The notes under the pieces: generated by a model | Told to the model about the DNA's origin: nothing | What the model saw: the letters and a program-made list of their open reading frames with translations, nothing else | Databases searched by the model: none | Program-made: the position numbers and the translations under genes | Origin: Brachynemurus nebulosus | Lineage: Eukaryota; Arthropoda; Insecta; Neuroptera; Myrmeleontidae | Direction: 5' to 3' | Assembly (NCBI GenBank): GCA_035578155.1 | Contig: JAPWDM010000016.1 | Coordinates: 11,886,608-11,950,607 of the forward strand | DNA length: 64,000 nucleotides | Part shown: in pieces, positions 45,943 to 56,700 of the stretch | How positions within the stretch are numbered: position 1 is the stretch's first letter | Layout: every line of letters begins with the position of its first letter

Positions 45943-46836
45943 CCCTAGAATCATACGTACACGTCAAAACGACGTACGAACTTCTCTACCTGCTCCAATA
46001 CTACGACTTGTTGTTACTTGTTTGCTGTGAGATTTCTGTTATCAAATTTATTTGTTATTATAACACACCACATATATTTATTTTGTTTATAGTCATTGTC
46101 GTTTTGTTTGTATTGAAATAGTATCCGTCAAAAGGACGTCGATGTATGATTAACGTATGTTTTTTTTGAAGATTTTGTACACTACATATAAAAGTTTTCC
46201 TAATTTTTTTTTTAAATTTATTAAAGATATGGATGTTATAATTAATTTATTCAATGATTATGATAATGTGAAAGATGATTACAGCTGTTTGACTTATAGA
46301 GACGACATAATACTGAAGTTTTAATATATTGAATCGAAAACTAAAGAATGCATTTCGAATGACTTAATAAAAGATTAACAATTTATTTTGTAGAAAATAT
46401 TTTAATTTTTATTATTTTTTGAGATCTTATTCGAAAAATTACTAACAAATTTTAGAAAATTTACAAATGTGCCTAATGGGGAAATAACTACATATCTATA
46501 GGAATATTTATGACTGAGAAATTTCACTTTCTGTAAAGTCACACATGTCCACTGACTCATAATAGTTCATAAATTAATTATTACAACTGATGTATTTATC
46601 TATTTTTTAATTTTTTTAATGAAAATATGCTTTGATAAAAAAATTAATAAATATTTACATTAAGAAATTTTTCCAAATCCAATTTTTTTAAATATTTTGT
46701 TCGCTTTTGTCGTATTGTTATGTAAAAAAAATGTTTTTTGCAAATAAACTCTAAAACTCTCCGTAAAAAGTCCATCCGTCAAAACGACGTCGATGTATGA
46801 TTAACGTTTCTCGTAGACCAACGTATGATTCTAGGG
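45943..46836. mobile_element. piggyBac-like MITE, copy B
   Basis: 894 bp with CCCTAGAATCATACGTA ends and TTAA at 45939-45942 and 46837-46840. It is inverted relative to copy A and similar along its length. It interrupts the right arm of the large palindrome; the left arm near 40255 shows the corresponding uninterrupted sequence (GGTTAAGCTAATAGCCAG). Confidence 0.88.
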
Positions 46837-47106
46837 TTAACTTAACCTATACACAAAATTTCAGCCCTCTAGGTTTATTTGGGGAGATTTTGACCCGAAC
46901 GAAACTGTTAAAAAACAAGAAAAATCATGTTCCTTTAGGTATAAAAATGGTGGGGGTAAGGTTTAAAAGTTGAGACCCCCAAAAGGCACCCCCTTGATAC
47001 TAACTCAATCCGAATACAAAATTTCAGCCCTCTAGGTTTATTTGGGTGACCTGTACGAGTGGTACAAACTTCGAAAACGTCAAAAAAGCATGAAATTGTA
47101 GCTTAA

Positions 47107-47835
47107 CCTTTAACCAGTAAGGTGATGTCTGTGAGTCGTATACAAATATATTCTTTCAGTTTTCTTTCTCCCTGCTTGTTTTTGTTAAGCGGGTTCTACA
47201 CGATGCTACGAACGTTCCTTCCAACATTCGATCGAACGTTTGAGGCAATTAAGTTCGATAGTTGGTGCGACGAATGTATCTGCTACACGGTGAGTCGAAT
47301 GTTTGATCCAATACGAATGATAATGTGTTGGTACTCAGTGGACAACGCTGTTATCTGTCTGATGTTATCTCTAATGTTATACACTGATGTTGTCTCTCTT
47401 CACATGAACGAGTCGTGCGCAACCAACGAACGCAACCAACACTGACCTTCAAACGTTCGAAGCATCCCTTTGACTCGGTGCAAGAATACCGACATCGAAC
47501 GGGACACGACCAAATGCGAACCTTTGACGCTCGACATTGGACACTCGTAGGTTCGAACAACGGCTACACGATGCTATGAACCATCCAACGTCGAATGTTG
47601 GAAGGTGTTCGTAGCATCGTGTAGCAGCGGCTTTAACTGAACGTTTGTGTATTCTGTTATGGTTTAGGGCAAATTTTACCCTGCTGGTGTAAGGGGAGTG
47701 TTTAATACATGCATATACGTGTAGTCTCCAGTTTTGGCTATCTATGTTACCAGACCGCGGTATGTTAATATGTTGATGTCTCTCAGACATCACTTTACCG
47801 TGAGTATTATAAAAATTCACCTTTTCGGTTAAGGG
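47107..47835. mobile_element. Second TTAA-targeting MITE, unrelated to the CCCTAGAA family
   Basis: Inserted in the right arm, with TTAA at 47103-47106 and 47836-47839. Ends read CCTTTAACCAG and the inverse of CCCTTAACCGA. Subterminal GTGATGTCTGTGAG is mirrored near 47785. The left arm near 39990 has the empty site. A separate inverted-repeat unit (47189-47632) is nested inside. The ~100-codon frames on both strands come from the symmetric sequence and have no recognisable domain. Confidence 0.75.
47189..47632. mobile_element. Nested inverted-repeat element with internal hairpin
   Basis: CTACACGATGCTACGAAC at 47196 is mirrored at about 47607-47625, followed by CCTTCCAACATT-type matches. TTAA occurs just outside both ends (47185-47188 and 47633-47636). 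The right end also folds on itself (47562-47625: CTACACGATGCTATGAACC against its inverse). Confidence 0.5.
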
Positions 47836-48109
47836 TTAAAAATGGTGGGGGTGGGGGTAAAAAATTAAAACCTCCAAAAAGCAGACCCTAGGTACGAACT
47901 CTATCAACATACTAAATTTCAACCCTCTAAGTTAATTCTGGGGGACTGTGGGTGCGTTAGATCCAGTCAAAATCATTTTTCCCCCTCTACTCCCTTCAAA
48001 TCATCCTAGGAAGCTGAATTTTGGACATGTTGTAGGTAATTGACCGAGACATTATTTCCAACCGGTTTGGAAAAGTTTTATTGCTTTTCCGCCCCCACCA
48101 CCCCCTTTC

Positions 48110-48949
48110 AATCCATTCAAGTCTTCGATAAGCATTAAGGCTGAATTAAATCTTGATGTTGGTTCACGTACTGTACGAAGAAGACTGCAAGAACATAATT
48201 TTAACGGTAGATAAATAGGGAACTTTTTTGGTGACTCTTAAAAATAACAAAAACCGGATAGAATTTGCATTGGTCATATTACCTGGAATGGTCCTCAAGG
48301 TATAAAAAACTGGAGAAAAATAAATGATGCGACAAAAATAAATTTATTCAGCTCTGATGGTCGGGTTTACATTAGAAGGCCCCAAAGCAAAGAATTTCTT
48401 CCACTACATATCAAAAAAACTTCATATCAAAAAAACTTTGAAACATAAAGGTGGAAACATAAAACTATGGAGATATTTTTTGATTGGTATGGAGTTGGAC
48501 CAATTTCTTGGATCAGAGAAAACAAGGATTACCACGAATATGCCAACACTGTGCTCCCATTTACTGGGGAAAATGTGCCACTAAAATGGACATTAACACA
48601 AGACAATGTTCTGAAGCCTACGTCTTGGAAGGCAAAAAGAGCTTTCGTGGGTCACAAATTGTCGATTTTACCTTGGCCTTCTCAATCATCCGACTTCAAT
48701 CCGATTCAAAATTAATGTATACAATTATAAAATACTCTTGGAAATTATAAAATCAATAATAAAGCACAACTATGGAAGGAGGTTCAAAAATAATAGACGT
48801 CTATTACCATCATCCGGTGTCAGCACTTATTTGAATCACTGCCACGACGTTGTGACGCCTTAGGACGGTCAAACTATTAAATTTCTTTGTGGTTGGAAAA
48901 AACTGAGTGATTGGAACTTAAATATTTGAACAAATTTAGGGTTATAAAT

Positions 48950-48950
<1 letters not shown>
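48110..48950 (+). pseudogene. Degenerate Tc1-family transposase relic
   Basis: Fragments of a Tc1-like transposase occur in several frames. Near 48140-48220 there is a DNA-binding-domain-like stretch (GSRTVRRRLQEHNF). At 48467-48715 there is WYGVGPISWIRENKD, TQDNV (the second catalytic Asp region) and LPWPSQSSDFNPIQN, corresponding to the WPxxSPDLNPIEN motif, where the catalytic Glu is replaced by Gln. Frameshifts and lost residues make it non-functional. It replaced part of the right arm of the large palindrome. Confidence 0.82.

Positions 48951-48953
<3 letters not shown>

Positions 48954-49029
<76 letters not shown>
48954..49029. repeat. (TA)n tract in right arm
   Basis: Counterpart of the left-arm TA tract at 39517-39578. 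Confidence 0.95.
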
Positions 49030-49033
<4 letters not shown>

Positions 49034-49199
49034 CATTTTTTTTTCTACATAATCGCGAGAGTCCGAAAACGGATAGCGCCACTACTCTCGCCTCTCGCCG
49101 TTCTTCTCGTATAGGCTGTATAATTCTAATTGTTGCAGTCGAAAATTTCGACTAAAAATAAACCTAACGTAAATTTTTAAATATAAAATACAGAGTGAG

Positions 49200-49440
49200 T
49201 ATTATGCATCAGTATAGTATACCTCATTTCAGATACAATTGATCATGCGTTTTCGCTAAAAAATTAAATAATTCTTATATTCGAAACAAATCAACCTTCT
49301 ATTCTTTTCTAAAGACAAACGTTAAATTTAAAATTTACGTAAATGCAATAATGAAAAAGATAAAACCAAAGAAACGGAAATTATTTAAATTCAAAGTGAC
49401 GAAGCATGGTTAAATTTAACTGAAATGGATCATATTTGAT
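49200..49440 (+). repeat. Dispersed direct repeat, copy 2
   Basis: Same orientation as 38515-38765, with roughly 80% similarity by eye, truncated at its right end. Confidence 0.75.
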
Positions 49441-51600
49441 TACATACATATGCATTTGTAAATATGTGTATGTATAAAGCGCAAAATAATCAGTTGCTGC
49501 ACTTGGCACAGTACTTAGGGGGCATTGTACTGAATTACTATACATATATTATATTATGTACATAAATATAATATACTCTCAATCTTCACCGAACTAAATC
49601 CACCAATCAAAATCAACGAGCATTGAGCAGTACCAGAGTGACGTCGCATCTACAGTCGCACAGGTACTTTGTTTATTATTATCTTTTGTTTATTATTTAT
49701 TATTCAAGATCATGATACCATTTTATTTTTGCTTTGTTGCACATTACGTATTTTATTTTTTATACAATTTTGGATTAATTAAGAAATTTTCAAACCACAT
49801 ACCAAAAACACATACTTTTGCATATTAATTCTACAACGTTGAATTGAATTACTTGTAAAACTCTTGCTGATAAGGCATCACGATTTCGGAAAATTAAAAG
49901 ATCATTTTTGTAAAAAAATCTTTATGCTCAAGTTTCTTATCCTTTTCTATCTTTTTTGCCGAAAAGTTATCTATAAAAGTTGTAGATAATATTGTAATAC
50001 GTAGTATTATTTATAAGGAAAAGCAGTTTTATTGGGTTCGTTGTTACGAAGATAGTACCTTTTTTTCTTAAAGAAAAATGCCATAGACCTTCAAACGCTA
50101 CCAGTCCCGGAAATTTCGTTTTACACTCAGAAAACTGCACTACATAGACTCTACATTGGTATAACATTTAAAAAAATAGCTCATAATAAAAAGAACTAAG
50201 AGAAAAAAGACTATTATGTAGGATTATTATTATTTTTTATTGGTAGTCAGTCTGCACATAACATTATGAAATAATTCAAAGTATTTTACATTAGTAGAAC
50301 TAACTATGAATGTTTTAAACTACCAAAGTCCTAAGTCTTCTTTTCTAGCGGACATTTGATTTAAACAATAGCCATTACTCACAATACCCTTACTCCTAGT
50401 TATCTACCTATGATATAGGTACACCATCTGTCTACAATAAATAACTCGTTCGTCTTTTAAAAATAACAAAATGCATTATTGATAATTTTTAGCGAATTTG
50501 CCAACCGAAAATTCAGCTATTACAACCCCTTTGAGGTCCCTACAATTTGAAAATGATATTCACTAAATATATATGGGTAGTTCTTCAAACTATGGAATTT
50601 TGGACGGCCCAACGCAATTTGTATATTAATATTTTGAAAAATACATTTTTTCTAGATGGAAACTGTAAACCATTACTGCATCTAACTGATCACTCAAAAT
50701 AACCCGGTTTCGAAATATATTTTTTATAAAAAATGACACTTAAAATGTAAAATTCTCAGTCTCCTGATATGTCTCCTCTCCAAAGTAAAACATAGCAGAC
50801 TAAATACATAATTATTTTTTCTGAATGTATAAAAAAAAATTACCCTGCAGTAGTAATTAACTCAAATATAATAAATAAAATAAAGTACATGTTTTATTTA
50901 ATTTGGGTTTTTTTTTTTTTAAATTTTGAGAAGTTGTCCGCGATGCCATAGATACGAGATACATAATTAAAACTATAGCTACGATAAATATACGTGAATA
51001 CGGTACTTGACTGTATTCAAAATTTGTTTTAAATGTTGAATAATTTTATGTATTGTCCTTAAATATATTCAATTTTAGTAGTGACAAATAAAAATATTCT
51101 TTAGTTACTTAAAAATTCGATTTCGAAAATTATAAATTTTTAGCCTTCATTTAAATGGTTAAAAACGCAGTGATATTTGAAAATGACGTCATTTTTTAAT
51201 AGCAGATCTTATTACTCTAGTTACGGTTTGTCTAGGACAAATTGCATTTTCATTGTGACATTTTTACAATTCTAATTGACCAAGAGAAGTTGTTTTTCTT
51301 TGTAATTTATTTTGAACTTTTTGGTTTGCAATTAATTTTGCACTCAAAAAAGATTGATGGAAGGAATACATCGTCACTTAATACGTAAAATATCCTTATC
51401 AACTTGTTTTAAATATTATGTTAAAAATGCTTTTATTTTTTGCTACAATTTTAAAGTTACGTTTTCTTAAAGTGCATTTAATACTTGTAGGGCTTCATGA
51501 AAATCTTACGATGATGATAAATGAAGATAACAAAGTAGAAAGTTGTAAATACCAGTAAAACTGAGCATGATGACTGCTGAATATTGTGTACAAATTTGAA
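49441..51600. other. AT-rich interval with a dispersed-repeat fragment
   Basis: 50490-50575 repeats the 8230-8370 segment (AGCGAATTT, GATATTCACTAAA) with an internal deletion. No gene is supported. Confidence 0.55.
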
Positions 51601-51654
51601 ACCGTGTTGACAAGTGTTGATATGAATGAAAGCGACATCTGTTTGAGTTAAATC

Positions 51655-51676
51655 GTGACGTCATTGCATACGTCAC
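51655..51676. promoter_or_regulatory. Paired CRE-like motifs
   Basis: GTGACGTCATTGCATACGTCAC forms an inverted pair of TGACGT half-sites (including TGACGTCA) about 190 bp before the gag start of the retrotransposon. It may be part of that element's 5' promoter region. Inference from motif and position only. Confidence 0.35.
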
Positions 51677-51867
51677 TACGCCAAATCGTTTTTCCCGCCA
51701 ATTTGTTCATTTAAAATTGAACAATGGTTTTTTTGAAGATTTTAAAAAATTTAACAAAAATTAACTAATTTATACGTAAGAACAAAGCATTTAGAATAAT
51801 TTCTCAATTGCAGTCAAGTACCCTATTCAGAATTGTTTGTTGAATAAAATATTTTGACATTTTATTA

Positions 51868-52291
51868 ATGGATCGTAAATTTAAATCAGTAGATTTAACT
51901 TTTAAATGCGAAATTGACTTTCCTGCTCGTACTCAGAGCTTATTAAATGTTCCTTTGCATAACGATAGTAATGTACTTTCAAATAATAACAGTGTGAATT
52001 CGTGTATACCTCAATTTTCAGGCGGTGTTAAAAAAGATGATTTTTCTTTTTACGTACCAAAAATGATATCTACTGCTCAAATTAATCATGATAGTGTTGA
52101 ACGTGTTGAAATTGCAATGCAACGTGAATGTGATTTATTGGATCGTGAATGGGAACTAATTCAGCGAGAAAAGCAGTTATTACAAGAATCTAAAAAATCT
52201 TTTAATATTACAAATTGTAATATTGTTCCGCAAAATGTTGTTGAAACTTCATTACCAGATTTTGACCCAGGTAAAGGATTTACTACTTTAA
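51868..52291 (+). pseudogene. gag, N-terminal fragment
   Basis: Starts at an ATG at 51868. Contains a heptad-like stretch (MQRECDLLDREWELIQREKQ) and reaches LPDFDPGKG before the inserted transposon begins at 52292. The reading frame continues into sequence after 56313 when the transposon and one TAA copy are disregarded, so both parts belong to one gag. Apparent coding beyond 52291 is transposon sequence. Confidence 0.82.
52289..52291. other. 3-bp target duplication (TAA), left copy
   Basis: TAA here and at 56314-56316 flanks the inserted DNA transposon; removing one copy together with the element restores a continuous gag frame. Confidence 0.8.
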
Positions 52292-52990
52292 GCCCCGATT
52301 TACATTACCGCTCTGCTCTCACTCCGATATCACTCCGCTCCAGGTTCGATAAAATATTCTTACACAATAAACAATGAGTGTATTCACATCATCGCTCTGA
52401 TATCGATCCGATATCAGTCGCGGTTCGGTCTCACTACAATGCCACTCCAATATCGATACCACTCAGTAGTAAAAGCGTCGCTCAAAACGATCGAACCGTG
52501 CATTTCGGGTAGGCAGCAATTTTTTTTCTGAAATTCATAGAAGGGCCTGTGATGAATATAAAACTGAGTTTTCGGGACTGGGGGTGTTGCCGTTTAGCCG
52601 CCATCTTGGAAAAAAAGGTCAAAATTAATTTTTCGATTATCTCTGTAATCGTGAGGCACACAAAAATTTTGTAAAGACCATTTTTATAGAAAATTTTATT
52701 TTCTACAATTTTTATTTGAAACATTTTGTCAGAAAATCGATATTAAAAAAGTTATTCACAAAAAACTGTGGAAAATTAAGGAGTGGAAAACTTTGAGGCC
52801 ATATAACTTTTCTATTTTCAACCCGACAAGATTAATGATTCTTATATTTTTCATAGGAAATTTCTTAACGAACAATTTGACGTACTTATTTTTATTATTA
52901 AACATACAGTTATCGAGTTTGCGCGCTGTAAAGAAAGGTAAGTGAGGTATGTAAATAAATAAAACTATTATTATTGGTTCAGTTGGGTAC
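52292..52990 (+). repeat. Left terminal inverted repeat (~0.6-0.7 kb)
   Basis: Inverted match to about 55600-56313. The outermost 200 bp carry repeated GCTCTGCTCTCACTCC / GATATCACTCCGCTCC / CGATATCGATACCACTC-type subterminal motifs, likely protein-binding repeats. Confidence 0.78.
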
Positions 52991-52993
52991 ATT

Positions 52994-55262
52994 ATGTCTG
53001 GTAGTGGATTAGAAGAGTTGCTAAAACTAATTTATGCTGATAATTGTGTTAATAATATTACATATGTCTGGCCACGCATACGCAAGAGCAGTACGAGGTC
53101 AGATTTTGGTGCACTTGTCTTTGGCAAAAAAAATTATGGAATTTATTGATTTCACTGATGAAGAACGAGATTTAATGGACAGTATTGTAAGTAGTAAAAC
53201 ACAGATTTTACAAGCAGCTGAAATCACGGCATTTAAGGAAATAGCAACTAAATTCGAAGATGCTGTTACAATGTTAGAACATAAAGGACCAACAGCCAGG
53301 CTCTGGATACAGTATTTCAAAATGATCACGCTTTTAAAACAATTCATTGAAGCTGAAAGATCTGGTAACTGGACCCTTCATTTAGATTCAGTTCAAAAAA
53401 TGCTCCCTGTATTTCACTCTAGTGGGCATTTCTTGTACGCAAAATCAGCTCAACTCTACCTACAAGATATGCAAGAACTAGACAAACGTATGCCTCCACA
53501 AGAATTTGAGGACTATACTTCTGGTGGCCGATTCACTATCAGACGGACAAACAAATTCTGGAGTGGAATAATATCCGACCAAACCATTGAACAAACACTT
53601 ATGAGGATGATGAAAACGTCTGGTGGGTTAACTTATCGTGGAATATCTGAAAGTACGCTTGCTTCCTGGATACTGGGAATGATATCATTGCAAGACATCT
53701 GCGAGCAAATAGAAAATTTCTGTAATGTTTCCTTGGAATATTCGGAACAACACGTCGATCACAGAGATACACGAGTCATCAGAGATAACGAAGATGTTGA
53801 AAAATTGGATCACTGGTTGGCATCTTATGACCCGTTTTTGGAAAGATTGGAATTAATATCAGTTTTTACTGGCATTATTGCCCCAGATTATATTAATTGT
53901 GACCGTGCAATTGAAATTGGAAAGGCCATGATCTCTCAAAATATTGACAAGAATTTCAGTAATTTATCTTTCAAAAGAAAAAATAAAGTGCTTCCTTTGA
54001 GCGCAGTCTCAAGATCTATTGAAGGGGATAAATATCCAATAGTAGTTAATCCTTTGCTTATTTTCCAAAGAATATGTATATCCAAGCAGTCAATCGGCGA
54101 TATAAAAGAATGCTTTAAATACGAACTTTCACCTTTCCCATTATCGTTGTTTACAGAGGACGGTATGCGGAAAAGCATGAAATCCTCTTTATTCAAAGCA
54201 TTTTTACCACTTAGTGCACCCGTGCAGCTTGGAGAAAATAAATTCTTCATTATTGACGGTGGATACCTTCTCCATACCGCTTCCATGTGGGAGCGGAACG
54301 TATCATTTAAAGTAATTTGTCAAAATTATGCCAAATATATTAAAAATCATTTTGGTTCATCGGTAGTATAGTTTTTGATGGTTACTCTGACGATCCAAAC
54401 ATAGCTGGCACCAAATCGTGGGAACGTCTTCGGAGGTCGAAAAAGCAACACTGTACAGATATAATTTGCAGTAGCAATAGTATTCCGACAATCCCACAAG
54501 AAAAATTTCTTTCAAATTAAAATAACAAGAAAAATTTAATTACTCTTCTAAAGAAAGAACTGCTGGAATGGGACTATAATATCGAGCAAGCAGAAGCAGA
54601 CGCGGATTCACTAATTGTAAATTCTGCTCTGGAGAAGTGTGATTTGTACGACTCCGTAACAATCGTTGCTGAAGATATAGATATACTGCTGGTTGGTTTT
54701 GGGCGTAACAAATCAAATGTTTTTTTCTTTAAACCAAAAAAAGGCAACACGCCTGATAAAATTTACTCTACATCGAGCTTGAAGCATGGAGATGTAGTAA
54801 GTAATAACATTTTGTTTATTTATGCTTTTTCTGGGTGCGATACAATATCGGCAACCTACAATATGGGCAAAATAAAATTTATATATACTCTTGAAAAAAA
54901 TTCAGAGCTGGCTTCAGGAGTAGAATTATTTCAGAACGAAGAAGTAGACCCCATTTTATTGAGTGCTGCTGGAGAGCGGTTTTTTATTGCTTTGTATGGC
55001 GATGATAAGCATGAAGAATCGATCAATATATTGCGGTACAAACGATTCGCGAAATCAACAACTAAAAGTAAATTTAATCTTGCCTCGCTCCCGCCCATAC
55101 AAGATGCAGCTCGTATGCACACATTCAGAGTGTATCACCAAGTACTGTCGTGGTTGGCAAGATACAAAAATCCAGAATACTGAGGCTGGAGGAGAACCTT
55201 ACGAATGTTCATCCCTATACAGTGCACCAATGAACCCGCACCTCCCGAGTTACTATAATTTA
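52994..55262 (+). pseudogene. XPG/FEN1-like transposon protein, disrupted
   Basis: Starts at ATG 52994 (frame 2), changes register near 53060 into 53060-54366, returns to frame 2 at 54371, then has an in-frame TAA near 54519 and a TGA at 55181 where the family usually has Trp. Landmarks in order: SGHAYARAVRGQ, TSGGLTYRGISES, SEQHVDHRDTRVIRDNED, FFIIDGGYLLH, then after the register change FDGY, then EADADSLIV, AEDIDILL and SGCDTISAT. The acidic residues in EADAD, DID and GCD are what XPG/FEN1-type nucleases use to bind metal. Copies I know of from other animals have the same order. The usual Cys-rich C-terminal domain is not seen. The protein is probably the element's transposase or part of it. 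It is non-functional here. Confidence 0.78.
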
Positions 55263-55599
55263 TTTTTGTAAAATATTGTTCTTTTAAATAAAAAAGGGGC
55301 GTTTTTATTAAACAAATAAGAATGGATGAGATTTGTTATGAATGAGGATTTAAGCTGTTAAAAGAAATATTACAAGAGAGGGGCTTTAAGCGCCACGGGT
55401 GGTGTGGAAAGGTGTTAAATTTCAGGTTAATATGCAATATCTATTTTTTCATAAAATCATACTAGCCAAAAAAAGTAAAACAATATAAAATAATTGTATT
55501 TTAAAATTAATATGTCACTTAAGAGTCGACGATTTTTTAGTTACAATTTTTACCTACCTACTTTTGGAGAGCTATAACTTCCTAACTAGAAGTCAGATG

Positions 55600-56313
55600 A
55601 TAAAATTTGATACCTCAAATTTTTCGCTGAAAAGTACTCTATAAAAAAGATAAGAAGCATATTTTTTGTCGGGTCAAAAATAGAAAAGTTATCTGGCTTC
55701 AAAAGTTTTCGTTCCTAAATTTTTCATGGTTTTTTGCTGATAACTTTTTTGTTTTTAAAGTTATGTAAAAAAGTTTATAACAAATTTTGTAGAAAATGAA
55801 ATTATCTGTAAATAAGGTCTTTACAAATTTTTTGTCAGACTTACGGTTTTGGAGATATTCGAAAAAATAAAATTCGACCTTTTTTCGAAGATGGCGGCTA
55901 AACGACACCACCGCGGATCCCGAAAACTCGGTTTTACATTCATCATTGACCCCCCTACAACTTCCAAAAAAAAAAATTGCTGCCTACCCGAAATGCACGG
56001 TCAAAGTACGCTTTTACTGCACTATCAGGTAATATTATATCGGAGCGATATCAGACTTGTTATGGCTTGTACCTATAGTGTAAACACTTTTTTGATTCCA
56101 CTCCACTCCGCTTGCATTCAGTTGTTATGAAAAGATGTTTGTATCGAACTGAGACCGAACTAGTATCGTACTCAGGGTGGCATGATAATGTGAATGGAGA
56201 ACGAATAGGTACCAGCATGTTATCAGCACTGTAATGTGAACACAACAAGATTATATCGAATCGGGAGCAGAGTGATATCAGAGTGAGAGTGGAGTGGTAA
56301 TGTAAATCGGGCC
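55600..56313 (-). repeat. Right terminal inverted repeat (~0.7 kb)
   Basis: Inverse of the left TIR, ending GTAATGTAAATCGGGCC; diverged from it by several indels, so the insertion is not recent. Confidence 0.78.
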
Positions 56314-56316
56314 TAA
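56314..56316. other. 3-bp target duplication (TAA), right copy
   Basis: Matches 52289-52291. Confidence 0.8.
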
Positions 56317-56700
56317 CAGCTAATCAGTAGATAAATAAATTACAGAATATTGCTGAACTGTATGGTTGGGACGATCATATTTTGTTGTTGCGTGCTATTT
56401 CCAAACTGAAAGGTGCAGCCAAATTTTGGTTTGATAGAAGAAGTAAATTGAATCATTCATGGCAAGATTTTTGTTCTCAACTAAGGCAAGCATTCCCTGT
56501 TGTTTGCGATGAGGCTGACGTTCATCTTGAGATGATGAAGCGAAGTAAAAAACCTGATGAAAGTTTTGAAAATTACGTTTATCACATGGAAAGTATAGGA
56601 CGAAAAGGAAATTTTTCTACACAATCAATTATTAAGTATATAATTTCAGGTATATGTACGTGATTATGAGCTGGTGAAAACATTATTGATGTGTTAATTT
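56317..56700 (+). pseudogene. gag, central (capsid) fragment
   Basis: Continues the gag frame after the inserted transposon. Shows YGWDDHILLLRAISKLKG and AAKFWFDRR, then WQDFCSQLRQAF and KRSKKPDESFENYVYHME, the conserved pattern of retrotransposon gag capsid domains. One in-frame stop precedes it (about 56330) and the frame is lost near 56660. Confidence 0.82.

Larger units (their letters stand above)
39370..49165. mobile_element. Large palindromic (foldback) element with multiply interrupted right arm
   Basis: The left arm (about 39370-40625) and right arm (about 45585-49165) are inverted copies. Outer ends share the ATTTTTAGTCGAAATTTTC and GTATAGNCTGTATAA types. Next come CGCTATCCGTTTTCGGAC, a TA tract in each arm, then a set of ~160-bp diverged repeats, then ACATTTAACAATANCATTG-type sequence. 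The right arm is longer because two TTAA-flanked elements and a Tc1 relic lie in it. The ~5-kb centre holds another inverted repeat (40623-42590), a piggyBac-like MITE and AT-rich DNA. No transposase frame remains. Confidence 0.72.
52292..56313 (+). mobile_element. DNA transposon with long TIRs and XPG-like nuclease protein (Academ-like)
   Basis: 4022 bp. The first and last ~50 bp are inverted copies (GCCCCGATTTACATTACC at the left; inverse GGCCCGATTTACATTACC at the right). The similarity continues, with divergence, for ~0.6-0.7 kb inward (AGCCGCCATCTTGG/AGATGGCGGCT, CGGGTAGGCAGCAATT, AACTTTTCTATTTT). The flanks are a TAA duplication. It encodes one long broken frame (52994-55262) of a widespread animal transposon protein family with an XPG/FEN1-type nuclease region. 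Long TIRs, a 3-bp duplication and the XPG-like protein fit the Academ superfamily; that assignment is inference. Confidence 0.72.

Noticed and set aside
47122..47820. Cys/Arg-containing open frames of 70-120 codons on both strands
   Set aside because: They lie entirely within a symmetric TTAA-flanked MITE and its nested hairpin.
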